The notes: generated by a model not told the origin, from the sequence alone. A stretch of DNA of 64,000 nt from Allopusillimonas sp008369125 (GCF_008369125.1 NZ_VOAY01000004.1:434001-498000); one strand, 5' to 3'; shown: positions 8,473 through 17,938, counted from the stretch's first letter. Numbers and translations: made by a program.

Positions 8473-9603
8473 GTGAACCCTAGCCTTGAACTTTCGCAGT
8501 TCGATTATGAACTGCCCCAAGAACTTATTGCCCAGTCACCCGCTACGCGCCGCGTCGAAAGCCGGTTACTGCATCTTGACCCGCACAGCGCCCTGCACGA
8601 CCGGCAGTTTGCCGACCTTGCAGTACTGCTCAGGCCGGGCGATTTGCTGGTCTTTAATAACACGCGTGTCATCAAAGCCCGGCTAACCGGGCAAAAAGAA
8701 AGTGGCGGCAAAGTCGAGGTGCTGGTCGAACGCATTATCGACTCCCACAACGTGCTGGCGCATGTGCGTGCCAGCAAATCTCCCAAGCCGGGAACGCGCT
8801 TGCGGCTGGCCGACACCTTCATGGCCACCGTACATGGCCGCCAAGGCGAATTGTTTGAAATCGAGTTCCCCGAACGGGTGCTAGACCTGCTTGACCGCCA
8901 CGGCGCAATACCGCTCCCGCCCTATATTACACACGCGGCCGACCAAGAAGACGAAGAACGCTATCAAACCGTATATGCCAGCGAACCAGGCGCCATTGCA
9001 GCCCCTACGGCAGGCCTGCACTTTGACGACGCCATGCTGGCCCAATTAGCCGACAAAGGCATACGTCAGGCATTTGTAACGCTGCATGTAGGCGCCGGCA
9101 CCTTCCAGCCTGTGCGCGTACAAAAGCTTACCGAACACATCATGCACGCCGAGCGTTACTCCGTACCCGCTGAAACCATCGCCCTTGTGCAGGCCACACG
9201 CAAAGCCGGCGGGCGCGTCATTGCTGTAGGCACCACCAGCGTGCGCGCACTCGAAGCCGCTGCCGCACAACAGCGCACCGCCCAGGCGTCAGCCACTCAT
9301 CCGGCCAAAGTCGCCGGCGCTGACGCCACCATGGCCGAACAAAGTGCATCCGCTACACTCACCCAAGCCACCCTGGCAACCATAGAAGGCGACACCCGCC
9401 TGTTTATTACCCCAGGGTATACATTCGCCTGGGTGGACGCACTGATTACAAACTTTCACCTGCCACAATCCACCCTGCTCATGCTGGTTTCAGCCCTGGC
9501 AGGCATGGAGCCCATACGGCGCGCCTATGCGCACGCCGTCCAGTCCCGGTATCGCTTTTTCAGTTATGGCGACGCCATGTTTATCGAAACTCCGCAACCA
9601 TGA
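8473..9603 (+). CDS. queA: S-adenosylmethionine:tRNA ribosyltransferase-isomerase
   Basis: QueA transfers and isomerises the ribosyl group of SAM onto preQ1-modified tRNA to make epoxyqueuosine. The 376-aa product begins with the characteristic FDYELPQELIAQSPATRR and has the RPGDLLVFNNTRVIKARL and TLHVGAGTFQPVR motifs. It ends with TNFHLPQSTLLMLVSALAG and YRFFSYGDAMFI. It is slightly longer than E. coli QueA (356 aa) because of an Ala/Thr-rich insert near residues 255-285. The start is GTG. It overlaps tgt by ATGA, so the two queuosine genes are translationally coupled. Confidence 0.97.
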   Translation: MNPSLELSQFDYELPQELIAQSPATRRVESRLLHLDPHSALHDRQFADLAVLLRPGDLLVFNNTRVIKARLTGQKESGGKVEVLVERIIDSHNVLAHVRASKSPKPGTRLRLADTFMATVHGRQGELFEIEFPERVLDLLDRHGAIPLPPYITHAADQEDEERYQTVYASEPGAIAAPTAGLHFDDAMLAQLADKGIRQAFVTLHVGAGTFQPVRVQKLTEHIMHAERYSVPAETIALVQATRKAGGRVIAVGTTSVRALEAAAAQQRTAQASATHPAKVAGADATMAEQSASATLTQATLATIEGDTRLFITPGYTFAWVDALITNFHLPQSTLLMLVSALAGMEPIRRAYAHAVQSRYRFFSYGDAMFIETPQP

Positions 9604-10736
9604 CAGGTTTACATTTCCAACTTCTTGCCCGCGATGGTGCCGCCCGGCGCGGCCAGATCACGCTTAACCATGGCGTGGTCCAGACCCCCATCTTCATGCC
9701 CGTGGGCACCTATGGCAGTGTAAAAGCCATGCTGCCGCACGAGCTCGACGACATCGGCGCGCAAATCATTCTGGGCAACACCTTCCACCTTTGGCTGCGG
9801 CCCGGCAACGAGGTTATGCAGAAGCACAACGGCCTGCATGGTTTCATGCAATGGCACAAGCCCATACTTACTGACTCCGGTGGGTTTCAGGTGTTCAGTC
9901 TTAGCGGAATGCGCAAAATTACCGAAGAGGGGGTGAAGTTCGCCTCACCCATCGATGGTTCCCGGCTTTTTCTTACCCCAGAAGAATCCATGCGCATCCA
10001 GCGTGCGCTCAACTCTGACATCTCCATGGTGTTTGATGAGTGCACGCCCTACGAAATCGAAGGCCGTCCCGCCACCGAAGAAGAGGCGGCGCAGTCCATG
10101 CGCATGTCTCTGCGTTGGGCCAAGCGCTCGCGCACCGAGTTTCAGCGGCTTGAAAACCCCAATGCCCTGTTTGGCATTGTGCAGGGCGGCATGTACGAGC
10201 ATCTGCGTGATGAGTCACTGGCCGGTCTGGTTGATATCGGTTTTGAGGGCTATGCCATCGGCGGCCTGTCGGTAGGCGAGCCCAAAGAAGAAATGATGCG
10301 GGTACTCGCACACGTGGCGCCACGTTTGCCCGAAAACGCACCCCGCTACCTGATGGGGGTAGGCACGCCTGAAGACCTGGTCGAAGGCGTGAGCCGCGGT
10401 ATCGACATGTTCGATTGCGTGATGCCAACCCGCAATGCGCGCAATGGGTGGTTGTTTACACGATACGGCGATATTAAAATTCGCAATGCGCGCTACCGCG
10501 ATGACACCCGCCCTCTTGACCCCTCATGCAAATGTCACACCTGCAGCAAATTTTCGAGAGCATATCTGCATCACCTGCAGCGATCCAAGGAAATTACCGG
10601 ATCTCGCCTCAATACCATGCATAATCTGCATTTTTACCTTGCGATCATGCATGAAATGCGCGAAGCCATAACGACCGGCCAATTTGAGGCCTGGCGCGAA
10701 GATTTTCACCGTGATCGTGCTCGCGGCATCGAATAG
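9600..10736 (+). CDS. tgt: tRNA-guanine(34) transglycosylase
   Basis: Tgt exchanges guanine 34 for preQ1 in tRNAs with GUN anticodons, the step before QueA. The 378-aa protein shows the catalytic region (LTDSGGFQVFSL), the GIVQGGMYEHLR segment, GVGTPEDLVEGVSRGIDMFDCVMPTRNARNG with the nucleophilic aspartate, and the zinc site CKCHTC with a later histidine. Length is typical. It lies between queA and yajC in the order common to many proteobacteria. Confidence 0.98.
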   Translation: MTGLHFQLLARDGAARRGQITLNHGVVQTPIFMPVGTYGSVKAMLPHELDDIGAQIILGNTFHLWLRPGNEVMQKHNGLHGFMQWHKPILTDSGGFQVFSLSGMRKITEEGVKFASPIDGSRLFLTPEESMRIQRALNSDISMVFDECTPYEIEGRPATEEEAAQSMRMSLRWAKRSRTEFQRLENPNALFGIVQGGMYEHLRDESLAGLVDIGFEGYAIGGLSVGEPKEEMMRVLAHVAPRLPENAPRYLMGVGTPEDLVEGVSRGIDMFDCVMPTRNARNGWLFTRYGDIKIRNARYRDDTRPLDPSCKCHTCSKFSRAYLHHLQRSKEITGSRLNTMHNLHFYLAIMHEMREAITTGQFEAWREDFHRDRARGIE

Positions 10737-10791
10737 CAAAGTTACCGCTACAATACAGAGTTAACCTAAAAACATCTCAGGAGAGTATCCT

Positions 10792-11142
10792 ATGGCCATG
10801 GCAGCACTCGACACACTGACACTGATTACCGCACAAGCTTCACTTGGAGGCGACAACGCGCTGATGGGCATGCTGCCCATCATCCTCATGTTCGTCATCC
10901 TCTATTTTCTGATGATTCGTCCACAAATGAAACGCCAGAAAGAACACCGCAATATGGTGGCCAACCTGGGCAAGGGCGACGAAGTAATCACTAACGGCGG
11001 CCTGTTGGGTAAAGTTACCAAAATTACCGACAGCTACATCACCGTAGAAGTCAGCTCGCTGGCAGAAAAGCCTGTCGAAGCCATTTTCCAGCGCTCCGCC
11101 GTCACTGCCATCCTGCCCAAGGGCACGATCAAGGCGCTCTGA
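10792..11142 (+). CDS. yajC: Preprotein translocase subunit YajC
   Basis: This 116-aa protein has a short periplasmic start, one membrane segment (about residues 24-42, ending in FLMIRPQMKRQKEHRNM) and a cytoplasmic domain with GDEVITNGGLLGKVTKI, all diagnostic of YajC. It is an accessory of the SecDF complex in the inner membrane. An AGGAG site precedes the ATG. The order tgt-yajC-secD-secF is the standard one. A terminator-like structure follows before secD. Confidence 0.96.
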   Translation: MAMAALDTLTLITAQASLGGDNALMGMLPIILMFVILYFLMIRPQMKRQKEHRNMVANLGKGDEVITNGGLLGKVTKITDSYITVEVSSLAEKPVEAIFQRSAVTAILPKGTIKAL

Positions 11143-11143
11143 T

Positions 11144-11186
11144 ACCGGCACGCGCGCGTTCTCCGCGCGTTGTTCCGGTTTTTTTT
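11144..11186 (+). terminator. Terminator-like hairpin between yajC and secD
   Basis: ACCGG pairs with CCGGT, with an inner CGCGCG/CGCGCG helix and bulges, and a run of eight T residues follows. This resembles an intrinsic terminator inside the sec operon. It could attenuate read-through so that yajC is made in excess of secDF, but the bulges make its strength uncertain. Confidence 0.5.
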
Positions 11187-11210
11187 CCTGCTTCAGCCAC
11201 CTGACCGACC

Positions 11211-13085
11211 ATGAACCGCTACCCTCTCTGGAAGTACCTGACCGTACTGGCTGCCCTAATTTTGGGCCTTCTGTACACGTTACCTAATTTTTTCGGAGAG
11301 TCGCCCGCGGTACAGGTGTCCGCCGCCAAATCCACCATCAAGGTTGATCACGCCACGTTGGGTAGGGTTGAAGAAATTCTCGCGAAAGCCCACATTACAT
11401 CCACCGGTAACCGTTTTGACATGAACGGCCCCGTTGGCACTATACGCGTGCGCTTTGACAACACCGATGTTCAGTTGAAGGCCAAAGACCTCATCGAGAA
11501 AACGCTCAACCCCAACCCTGAAGACGCTGATTACACGGTGGCGCTGAACCTGCTTTCGGCGTCACCCAACTGGCTGTCCAGCCTGGGGGCACACCCCATG
11601 TACCTGGGGCTGGACCTGCGCGGGGGGGTGCACTTTCTGCTGCAAGTCGACATGCAAGGGGCTCTCACGGGCCGCTACGACTCCATCGCCAATGACGTAC
11701 GCAGCAACCTGCGTAACGAAAAAATCGATGCCGGCGGCGTAGAACGCAGTGGCTTGTCCATTACCGCCTCGTTCAACAGTGAAGACATCCGCAACGAAGC
11801 AGCAACCGTGTTGCGCCGCAGCCACCCCGACATGACCTTCGTTAATTCGGGTGACAGCGGCGGCCGCTACAGCCTGAAAGGCCAGCTGACCGAGACTGCT
11901 GTTACGCAAGTGCAAACGCACGCGCTCAAGCAAAACATCACGACCCTGCACAATCGAATTAACGAACTGGGTGTGGCCGAGCCAATTATCCAGCAGCAGG
12001 GTTCAGACCGCATTATTGTGCAACTGCCCGGCGTACAAGACGTTGCCAAGGCCAAAGAAATTCTCGGCCGCACAGCAACGCTTGAAATTCGCATGGTCGA
12101 TGATTCGCCCCAGGCACAGGCTGCGCTGGCGGCAGGCACAGTTCCGTTTGGGCTCGAGCGCTACACCGATCGTGATGGCCGCCCACTGCTGTTACGCCGT
12201 CAGGTCATCCTGACCGGCGAAAACCTGCAAGATGCGCAGCCCGGTCGCGACCAGCAAACCCAGCAGCCTTCGGTCAACCTTACGCTCGACGCCAAGGGCG
12301 CGCGTATTTTCCGCGACGTTACCCGCGACAATATCAACAAACGCATGGCCATTCTGCTGTTCGAGCAGGGCAAGGGTCAGGTGGTTACTGCCCCGGTTAT
12401 CCGCAGTGAAATCCCAGGTGGGCAAGTACAAATCACCGGCAGCATGACTGCCCAAGAAGCCGCTGACACCTCCCTGTTGCTGCGCGCCGGCTCACTGGCC
12501 GCGCCCATGGAAATCATCGAAGAGCGCACCATAGGCCCAAGCCTGGGTGCCGACAACATCGCCAAAGGCTTTAACTCCACGCTGTATGGCTTTCTCGCCA
12601 TCGCCATCTTCATTATTGCGTACTACCGGCTGTTCGGCGTTTTCTCCACTGCCGGGCTGCTCTTTAACATTCTGTTGCTCATGGCCGTATTGTCCATGCT
12701 GCAGGCTACGCTGACGCTACCCGGCATCGCCGCCATCGCCCTCACACTGGGCATGGCCATTGACGCCAACGTACTGATCAACGAGCGCATACGTGAAGAA
12801 CTGCGCGCCGGGCTACCACCTCAACAGGCCATCCATCTCGGCTTTGAGCGTGCCTGGGGCACCATTGTTGACTCCAACCTCACAACCCTTATCGTTGGCG
12901 TGGCATTGCTGGCATTTGGCACTGGGCCCATCCGTGGCTTTGCCGTGGTGCATGTCATCGGCATTCTCACCTCAATGTTCTCCTCTATTGTCGGTGTACG
13001 GGCCGTCGTCAACCTGTGGTATGGGCGCAAGCGCAAACTGAAATCCGTATCCATCGGCCAGATCTGGAAACCGAAAGAAGACTAA
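11211..13085 (+). CDS. secD: Protein translocase subunit SecD
   Basis: SecD works with SecF in the inner membrane and uses the proton motive force to complete protein export. The 624-aa product has an N-terminal membrane segment, a large periplasmic region with the LGLDLRGGVHFLLQVD motif, and a second periplasmic block with NRINELGVAEPIIQQQG. The C-terminal bundle of five membrane segments includes GMAIDANVLINERIREEL. Length agrees with E. coli SecD (615 aa). It is followed by secF after a 59-bp gap with a GC-rich hairpin. Confidence 0.98.
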   Translation: MNRYPLWKYLTVLAALILGLLYTLPNFFGESPAVQVSAAKSTIKVDHATLGRVEEILAKAHITSTGNRFDMNGPVGTIRVRFDNTDVQLKAKDLIEKTLNPNPEDADYTVALNLLSASPNWLSSLGAHPMYLGLDLRGGVHFLLQVDMQGALTGRYDSIANDVRSNLRNEKIDAGGVERSGLSITASFNSEDIRNEAATVLRRSHPDMTFVNSGDSGGRYSLKGQLTETAVTQVQTHALKQNITTLHNRINELGVAEPIIQQQGSDRIIVQLPGVQDVAKAKEILGRTATLEIRMVDDSPQAQAALAAGTVPFGLERYTDRDGRPLLLRRQVILTGENLQDAQPGRDQQTQQPSVNLTLDAKGARIFRDVTRDNINKRMAILLFEQGKGQVVTAPVIRSEIPGGQVQITGSMTAQEAADTSLLLRAGSLAAPMEIIEERTIGPSLGADNIAKGFNSTLYGFLAIAIFIIAYYRLFGVFSTAGLLFNILLLMAVLSMLQATLTLPGIAAIALTLGMAIDANVLINERIREELRAGLPPQQAIHLGFERAWGTIVDSNLTTLIVGVALLAFGTGPIRGFAVVHVIGILTSMFSSIVGVRAVVNLWYGRKRKLKSVSIGQIWKPKED

Positions 13086-13095
13086 GCACTTACGC

Positions 13096-13114
13096 GCGGC
13101 GCCCCGGGCGCCGC
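13096..13114 (+). repeat. GC-rich hairpin between secD and secF
   Basis: GCGGCGCC and GGCGCCGC form a perfect 8-bp stem with a 3-nt loop. No T-run follows, so it is more likely an intercistronic RNA structure than a terminator. Confidence 0.45.
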
Positions 13115-13144
13115 CCGCCTACCCTACAAAGACAAGACAAGCAC

Positions 13145-14080
13145 ATGGAATTTTTCCGCATACATCGCACCATCCCCTTCATGCGCCACGCGCTGGTGCT
13201 CAACCTGATCAGCCTCGTCACGTTCATTCTGGCGGTGTTCTTCATCGCTTCGCGAGGCTTTCATCTCTCCATCGAGTTTACCGGTGGCACGGTCATGGAG
13301 GTGCACTATCAAGAAACCGCACAGATCGAAGAAGTGCGCTCAGCCATCAACACACTGGGCTACACCGACTATCAGGTAACCAACTTCGGCACGTCGCAAG
13401 ACATTATGATCCGGCTGCCCGTGCGCAAAGGCGAAAGCTCGGCCGCACAAAGTGATTCGGTTCTAAAGGCCCTCAAAGCACAAACCTCCAACGTTGAGCT
13501 GCGACGGGTTGAGTTTGTGGGGCCGCAGGTCGGGCAAGAGCTCGTGCACAACGGGCTCATGGCGCTGCTCTTTGTGGTCGTGGGCATCATGCTGTACCTG
13601 GCCATGCGGTTTGAGTGGAAGTTCGCCGTCGCAGGGGTCGTGGCCAACCTGCACGACGTGGTGATCATTCTGGGCTTCTTCGCCTTCTTCCAGTGGGAAT
13701 TTTCACTCTCGGTACTGGCGGGTGTGCTGGCCGTGCTGGGGTATTCGGTCAACGAATCCGTCGTCATCATGGACCGGATCCGCGAAAACTTCCGCAAGAT
13801 GCGTAAAGCACCCACAGAAGAAGTCATCAACAGCGCCATTACGCAAACCATCTCGCGTACGATGATTACACACGGCTCCACGCAAATGGTCGTCATGTCC
13901 ATGTTCTTCTTTGGCGGCCCTACCCTGCATTACTTCGCGCTGGCACTAACCATCGGCATCTGGTTTGGTATTTATTCCTCGGTATTTGTAGCTGCCGCCA
14001 TCGCCATGTGGCTGGGTGTCAAACGCGAAGACCTGGTAAAGCCCGCCAAAAAAGACGACCCCAGCGCCGAAATCGCCTGA
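13145..14080 (+). CDS. secF: Protein translocase subunit SecF
   Basis: This 311-aa protein is the partner of SecD. It starts at MEFFRIHRTIPFMRHA. It shows the SIEFTGGTVMEV motif after the first membrane segment, then a periplasmic domain and five C-terminal membrane segments with VLGYSVNESVVIMDRIREN. The ATG at 13145 was chosen because an upstream in-frame extension of 43 residues overlaps secD and has no membrane or family character. A strong terminator follows. Confidence 0.97.
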   Translation: MEFFRIHRTIPFMRHALVLNLISLVTFILAVFFIASRGFHLSIEFTGGTVMEVHYQETAQIEEVRSAINTLGYTDYQVTNFGTSQDIMIRLPVRKGESSAAQSDSVLKALKAQTSNVELRRVEFVGPQVGQELVHNGLMALLFVVVGIMLYLAMRFEWKFAVAGVVANLHDVVIILGFFAFFQWEFSLSVLAGVLAVLGYSVNESVVIMDRIRENFRKMRKAPTEEVINSAITQTISRTMITHGSTQMVVMSMFFFGGPTLHYFALALTIGIWFGIYSSVFVAAAIAMWLGVKREDLVKPAKKDDPSAEIA

Positions 14081-14130
14081 TCGATAAACACACCTTACCC
14101 TGGCCGACTGCAATGTGGCCAGGCCACAAA

Positions 14131-14156
14131 AAAGCCGCTACAGCGGCTTTTTTTTT
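14131..14156 (+). terminator. Intrinsic terminator of the queA-secF operon
   Basis: AAAGCCGC, a TACA loop and GCGGCTTT form a perfect 8-bp stem followed by a run of T residues, a classical Rho-independent terminator. It closes the plus-strand operon before the convergent cytochrome gene. Confidence 0.92.
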
Positions 14157-14232
14157 GGTGTAGGGCACTGACTAACAACCAAAGTGGGACGGCCTGATTA
14201 CAAAATGCTCCACAGCAAAGACGGCATACCAC

Positions 14233-14625
14233 TTACGATGGATCACCACCCGTAACGTGCGACACATAGGCCGCGACCGCTTCGATTTGCTCATCGGTCA
14301 GGCTTTCACCAAACGACGGCATGATACCGGCACCCTGTGTAACCATGTCTTTAACATGCGAGTACGACGGCTTCAGGTCGTCGAGGTTTGGGCCAATCGC
14401 GCCCGCAGAACCCGCGTCTTTCAGCGTATGGCATACGGCACAGGCAGGTACTGCGTCTTTCATGAACAACGCCTTCCCCTGTTCGAGTTTGGCCTCATCG
14501 ATGTCAGATGCACTGCCTACGCATGGAGCAACCGCCAGCGCAACGGCCGCCAGCGACATCGCCACCACCCTACGAGCGCTCGTTGAGCCCGCCATCACCA
14601 CATACTTCTTTACTGATTGGTTCAT
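14233..14625 (-). CDS. Cytochrome c subunit, SorB-like
   Basis: This 130-aa monohaem cytochrome c has a signal peptide, the haem-binding CAVCH motif (about residues 72-76), and a likely axial methionine in GIMPSFGE. It lies 128 bp downstream of a molybdoenzyme of the sulfite oxidase family, on the same strand. The pair matches periplasmic sulfite dehydrogenases (SorAB), in which the cytochrome accepts electrons from the molybdenum subunit and passes them to the respiratory chain. The SorB name is an inference from context. Confidence 0.82.
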   Translation of the reverse strand: MNQSVKKYVVMAGSTSARRVVAMSLAAVALAVAPCVGSASDIDEAKLEQGKALFMKDAVPACAVCHTLKDAGSAGAIGPNLDDLKPSYSHVKDMVTQGAGIMPSFGESLTDEQIEAVAAYVSHVTGGDPS

Positions 14626-14753
14626 AAAAATTCCGACAAAACTGTCTTATTCAGAGAAGACACCCGGCTACCTCATAAACACGTAGTACCGGGCACCATG
14701 GAAACAGGCCGGGCGATCAACACCGCACCGGCCCGCTCCAGAAACAACGGCTG

Positions 14754-15977
14754 TTACGCGACCTTGATCGTAACCATATGGTCACGCCAACTGGTGTTCA
14801 GATAGCCGCGATTGTTGTCCACGCGTTCTTCAGGCTGAACATCACCGGCTGCATTTTTGGCACGGCTTGCGATTTCATACGTGCCTGGCTTCAGGGTTGT
14901 TGCCAGCACAAACTCGCGCCATGCGTATTTCCCCAAATCAGGACCTACGAACGTAGCTTTTTCCCAATCTTTGCCACCGTTCAGCGATACTTCCACGGAC
15001 TCGGCTTCGGTCATGCCCCCGAAAGCCACACCGCGAACCAGCACTTTGCCGGCCTTTACGGTTTCATCAGGGTTGGACGGAGACGTCACCCACGACTTGA
15101 CAGGCATTTCCCATACTGGCTCAAAGGTTGGATCGCCCTTGGTGCCAACCGGCGACATCCGATAGCTACCCTGTTGGATCTTGGCCTTGGATTGTTCTTC
15201 GGTAAATGCCAGATGTTTGACGTACTTAACGTTATTTACGCCAAGATAGCCCGGCATAATGACGCGCAAAGGCCCGCCATGGGCCAGGGGCAAGGCCTCG
15301 CCATTCACTTCCCATGCCAGCAGCGCGTCCTCGATGCCGTCGACAGGTACAGAGCGCTCAACTTTGACCGTGTTGGGATCAAGACCCGCCGGGATTTCTT
15401 CGCCACCCGTACTGGTCATGAACTTCATGCCATCAGCCACACCGCCTGTCGCCTCGATAATCGCCTTGACGGGTACGCCCGTAAACACCACACAGCCAGC
15501 AGCGCCGACTGTCCACTGGGTGCCGCTAGGCTTGTGCGGAAACCAGGCCCGCCCGTTGCCGGAGCACTGCAACACCATGGGCACTGATGTCAGCCCCATC
15601 GTCTTGAGTTCAGCCACAGTGAAACTGCGCGGATTCTTGACACCTGTTACTTCGAGCACCCATTCATCAGGCTTCTCGGTAATCTGTTCACTTGGTGGGT
15701 TGAGATTGTTACGGACGAACAAGCTGTTGAGCGGCGTAAGACCGCCCGAACCGACTGCCCAGCGGTGCGTTTCCATTGTGTTTGCGCTGTGTACAGTCAG
15801 GCTGTCAGCGTTTTTCCAGGCCGCGTAGGCGGGAAGTGGCTTCGCGGCAGCAGCCGCGTCACTGGCAGCCGCAGCTTGCGCCTTAGCCGACAGTGTGCCG
15901 CCCAGACCCGCCATCGCCACCAGGCCGCCCGTCGTGGCCAGCACTCGTCGGCGACCGGGGTTATTAAGTTGTTCCAT
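14754..15977 (-). CDS. Molybdopterin sulfite dehydrogenase catalytic subunit (SorA/SoxC-like)
   Basis: This 407-aa protein belongs to the sulfite oxidase family. It carries a Tat-type N-terminus (RRRVLATTGGLVAM) and an Ala-rich export region. Its oxidoreductase domain holds the molybdenum-ligating cysteine in LQCSGNGR, the ALPLAHGGPLRVIMPGYLG segment, and a C-terminal Mo-co dimerisation domain ending in TSWRDHMVTIKVA. It should oxidise sulfite to sulfate in the periplasm with the cytochrome encoded next to it. SorA and SoxC are hard to separate by eye; the single neighbouring cytochrome and absence of sox genes favour SorA. An AAGGAGTGG site precedes the ATG. Confidence 0.88.
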   Translation of the reverse strand: MEQLNNPGRRRVLATTGGLVAMAGLGGTLSAKAQAAAASDAAAAAKPLPAYAAWKNADSLTVHSANTMETHRWAVGSGGLTPLNSLFVRNNLNPPSEQITEKPDEWVLEVTGVKNPRSFTVAELKTMGLTSVPMVLQCSGNGRAWFPHKPSGTQWTVGAAGCVVFTGVPVKAIIEATGGVADGMKFMTSTGGEEIPAGLDPNTVKVERSVPVDGIEDALLAWEVNGEALPLAHGGPLRVIMPGYLGVNNVKYVKHLAFTEEQSKAKIQQGSYRMSPVGTKGDPTFEPVWEMPVKSWVTSPSNPDETVKAGKVLVRGVAFGGMTEAESVEVSLNGGKDWEKATFVGPDLGKYAWREFVLATTLKPGTYEIASRAKNAAGDVQPEERVDNNRGYLNTSWRDHMVTIKVA

Positions 15978-16444
15978 ATTTATCCACTCCTTAAAAAAAT
16001 CGAGCCAGTGCGTGGATCACTGGACAACCAGTGACTTCGCTCCTGCTCGTTACCTGCCGTTTATCTTTACCAACTGCATCCAGCAAGCACTCTGCCTGGA
16101 TTCGCTTTCGCTACGTATGCTTCGCAACAGGCTGATCAAGCCTTATGCTATCTGATCGCGCTCTATTGCTCTGATTGCTTTTCAACCACCGCACACTCCG
16201 TCAGTAATCGCATGATCTGTTTATATATAATTATTACTGATTTGTATATATGATGTCAGTAACATTCATACTTAAAGCAATAAACGAGATTTCGCTACGC
16301 CCTCCGCTGCCTCACGCTAATATCCACAGCCCGGGCCTGCCAACCGCCACCTCAAGGCTGGCCACTACCCTGCTGGACTTGAAGGTACAATAGCTGCTTT
16401 ATTTCTCATTGCCCCCGGGATATAAACCCGTCACGGCTCACACC
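15978..16444. other. Intergenic region with repeated TCAGTAA/ATTACTGA boxes
   Basis: No gene is visible in this divergent region between the sulfite dehydrogenase operon and miaB. At 16201-16263 it becomes AT rich and contains TCAGTAAT at 16201, ATTACTGA at 16233-16240 and TCAGTAA at 16256-16262. One box and its inverse flank a TATATA-rich segment. This could be an operator for the sulfite dehydrogenase promoter. No regulator can be named. Confidence 0.4.
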
Positions 16445-17938
16445 ATGCAAGAAACCACCCTCAAACGACACGCGGCCACCGCGCCTACCCCTGCAGCCGT
16501 CGATGCCTCTAACGCAACCATACGCGTCACAGCACCTGATGTCACACAGGAGCCAGAGCAGTCGGCCCAGCCCGCCACACCCACACGCAAACTGTTCATA
16601 CGCACATTCGGCTGCCAGATGAACGAGTACGACTCCGACAAAATGGTTGACGTACTACGTGAACATGGCGGTGCCGAGCTAACGCAAAACCCTGAAGAAG
16701 CTGACATCATTCTGTTCAACACCTGTTCGGTACGCGAAAAAGCGCAAGAAAAGGTATTTTCAGACTTGGGCCGAGTACAGCATCTTCGGCAGACCCGCCC
16801 TGGTCTCATTATCGGTGTGGGTGGCTGTGTGGCCAGCCAAGAAGGCGAGGCCATCGTCAAGCGTGCGCCTTATGTCGATGTGGTATTTGGCCCACAAACC
16901 CTGCATCGGCTGCCCCAGTTAATTGCCCGCCGGCAACAGACTGGGCGTTCGCAGGTAGATATCAGCTTCCCTGAAATTGAAAAATTTGACGCACTGCCAC
17001 CTGCCCGCGTTGACGGACCAACCGCATTTGTATCCATCATGGAAGGCTGCAGCAAATACTGCAGCTTCTGTGTGGTGCCCTACACGCGCGGCGCTGAAGT
17101 GTCGCGCCCCTTTGAAGACGTACTGACAGAGGTCGCTGACCTGGCAGACCAGGGGGTCAAAGAAATTACCCTGCTGGGCCAGAACGTCAACGCCTACCGC
17201 GGGCCGCTGGGCGACACTGATGAAATCGCTGACTTCGCCATGCTGCTCGAATACGTACACGAAATTCCGGGCATTGAGCGCATACGCTACACCACGTCGC
17301 ACCCCAAAGAAATGACCACGCGCCTTATTGAGGCTCACGGCACACTCAGCAAACTGGTGCCTTTTCTGCACCTGCCCGTTCAGGCCGGCAGTGACCGCAT
17401 ACTGGCTGCCATGAAGCGCGGCTACACCACGCTAGAGTTCAAGTCCATTGTGCGTCGCCTGCGCGCCGCGAGGCCTGGCCTGACACTGTCGTCCGACTTT
17501 ATTATCGGCTTTCCCGGCGAAACTGAAGACGATTTCGAAAAAACCATGAAGCTCATTCGCGACGTTGGTTTTGACACGTCGTTCTCATTTATTTATTCTC
17601 GCCGACCTGGCACTCCCGCCGCCGATCTTGATGACACAACACCCAAAGAGCTCAAGCTTGATCGGCTGCACCGTCTGCAGGCACTCATAAATGAGCAGGC
17701 CACCGCCATCAACGACGCCATGGTTGGCACGACACAGCGCGTCCTGGTCGAAAAACCCTCGCGTCGAGACCCAGACAGCGAACTGTCAGGCCGAACCGAA
17801 AACAACCGTATCGTTAACTTTGTTGGCCAGCCACGCCTCATCGGGCAAATGATCGACGTGCGTATTACCCATACCATGACCAACTCGTTGCGCGGCGAAA
17901 TTATCACGCGCGACTCCGCTGAAACGGGCGCTGCATGA
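16445..17938 (+). CDS. miaB: tRNA-2-methylthio-N6-dimethylallyladenosine synthase
   Basis: MiaB is a radical-SAM methylthiotransferase that modifies A37 of tRNAs reading UNN codons. The 497-aa product has a poorly conserved N-terminal extension of about 50 residues. Next comes the UPF0004 domain (IRTFGCQMNEYDSDKM, NTCSVREKAQEK, GGCVASQEGE) with its three cysteines, then the radical-SAM motif CSKYCSFC and a C-terminal TRAM domain. The ATG at 16445 is preferred over an in-frame TTG 36 bases upstream, although neither has a clear ribosome binding site. It overlaps phoH by ATGA. Confidence 0.97.
   Translation: MQETTLKRHAATAPTPAAVDASNATIRVTAPDVTQEPEQSAQPATPTRKLFIRTFGCQMNEYDSDKMVDVLREHGGAELTQNPEEADIILFNTCSVREKAQEKVFSDLGRVQHLRQTRPGLIIGVGGCVASQEGEAIVKRAPYVDVVFGPQTLHRLPQLIARRQQTGRSQVDISFPEIEKFDALPPARVDGPTAFVSIMEGCSKYCSFCVVPYTRGAEVSRPFEDVLTEVADLADQGVKEITLLGQNVNAYRGPLGDTDEIADFAMLLEYVHEIPGIERIRYTTSHPKEMTTRLIEAHGTLSKLVPFLHLPVQAGSDRILAAMKRGYTTLEFKSIVRRLRAARPGLTLSSDFIIGFPGETEDDFEKTMKLIRDVGFDTSFSFIYSRRPGTPAADLDDTTPKELKLDRLHRLQALINEQATAINDAMVGTTQRVLVEKPSRRDPDSELSGRTENNRIVNFVGQPRLIGQMIDVRITHTMTNSLRGEIITRDSAETGAA

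Noticed and set aside
13016..13144. A 43-residue N-terminal extension of SecF
   Set aside because: It overlaps the secD end, contains no membrane or family sequence, and the standard SecF start lies at 13145.
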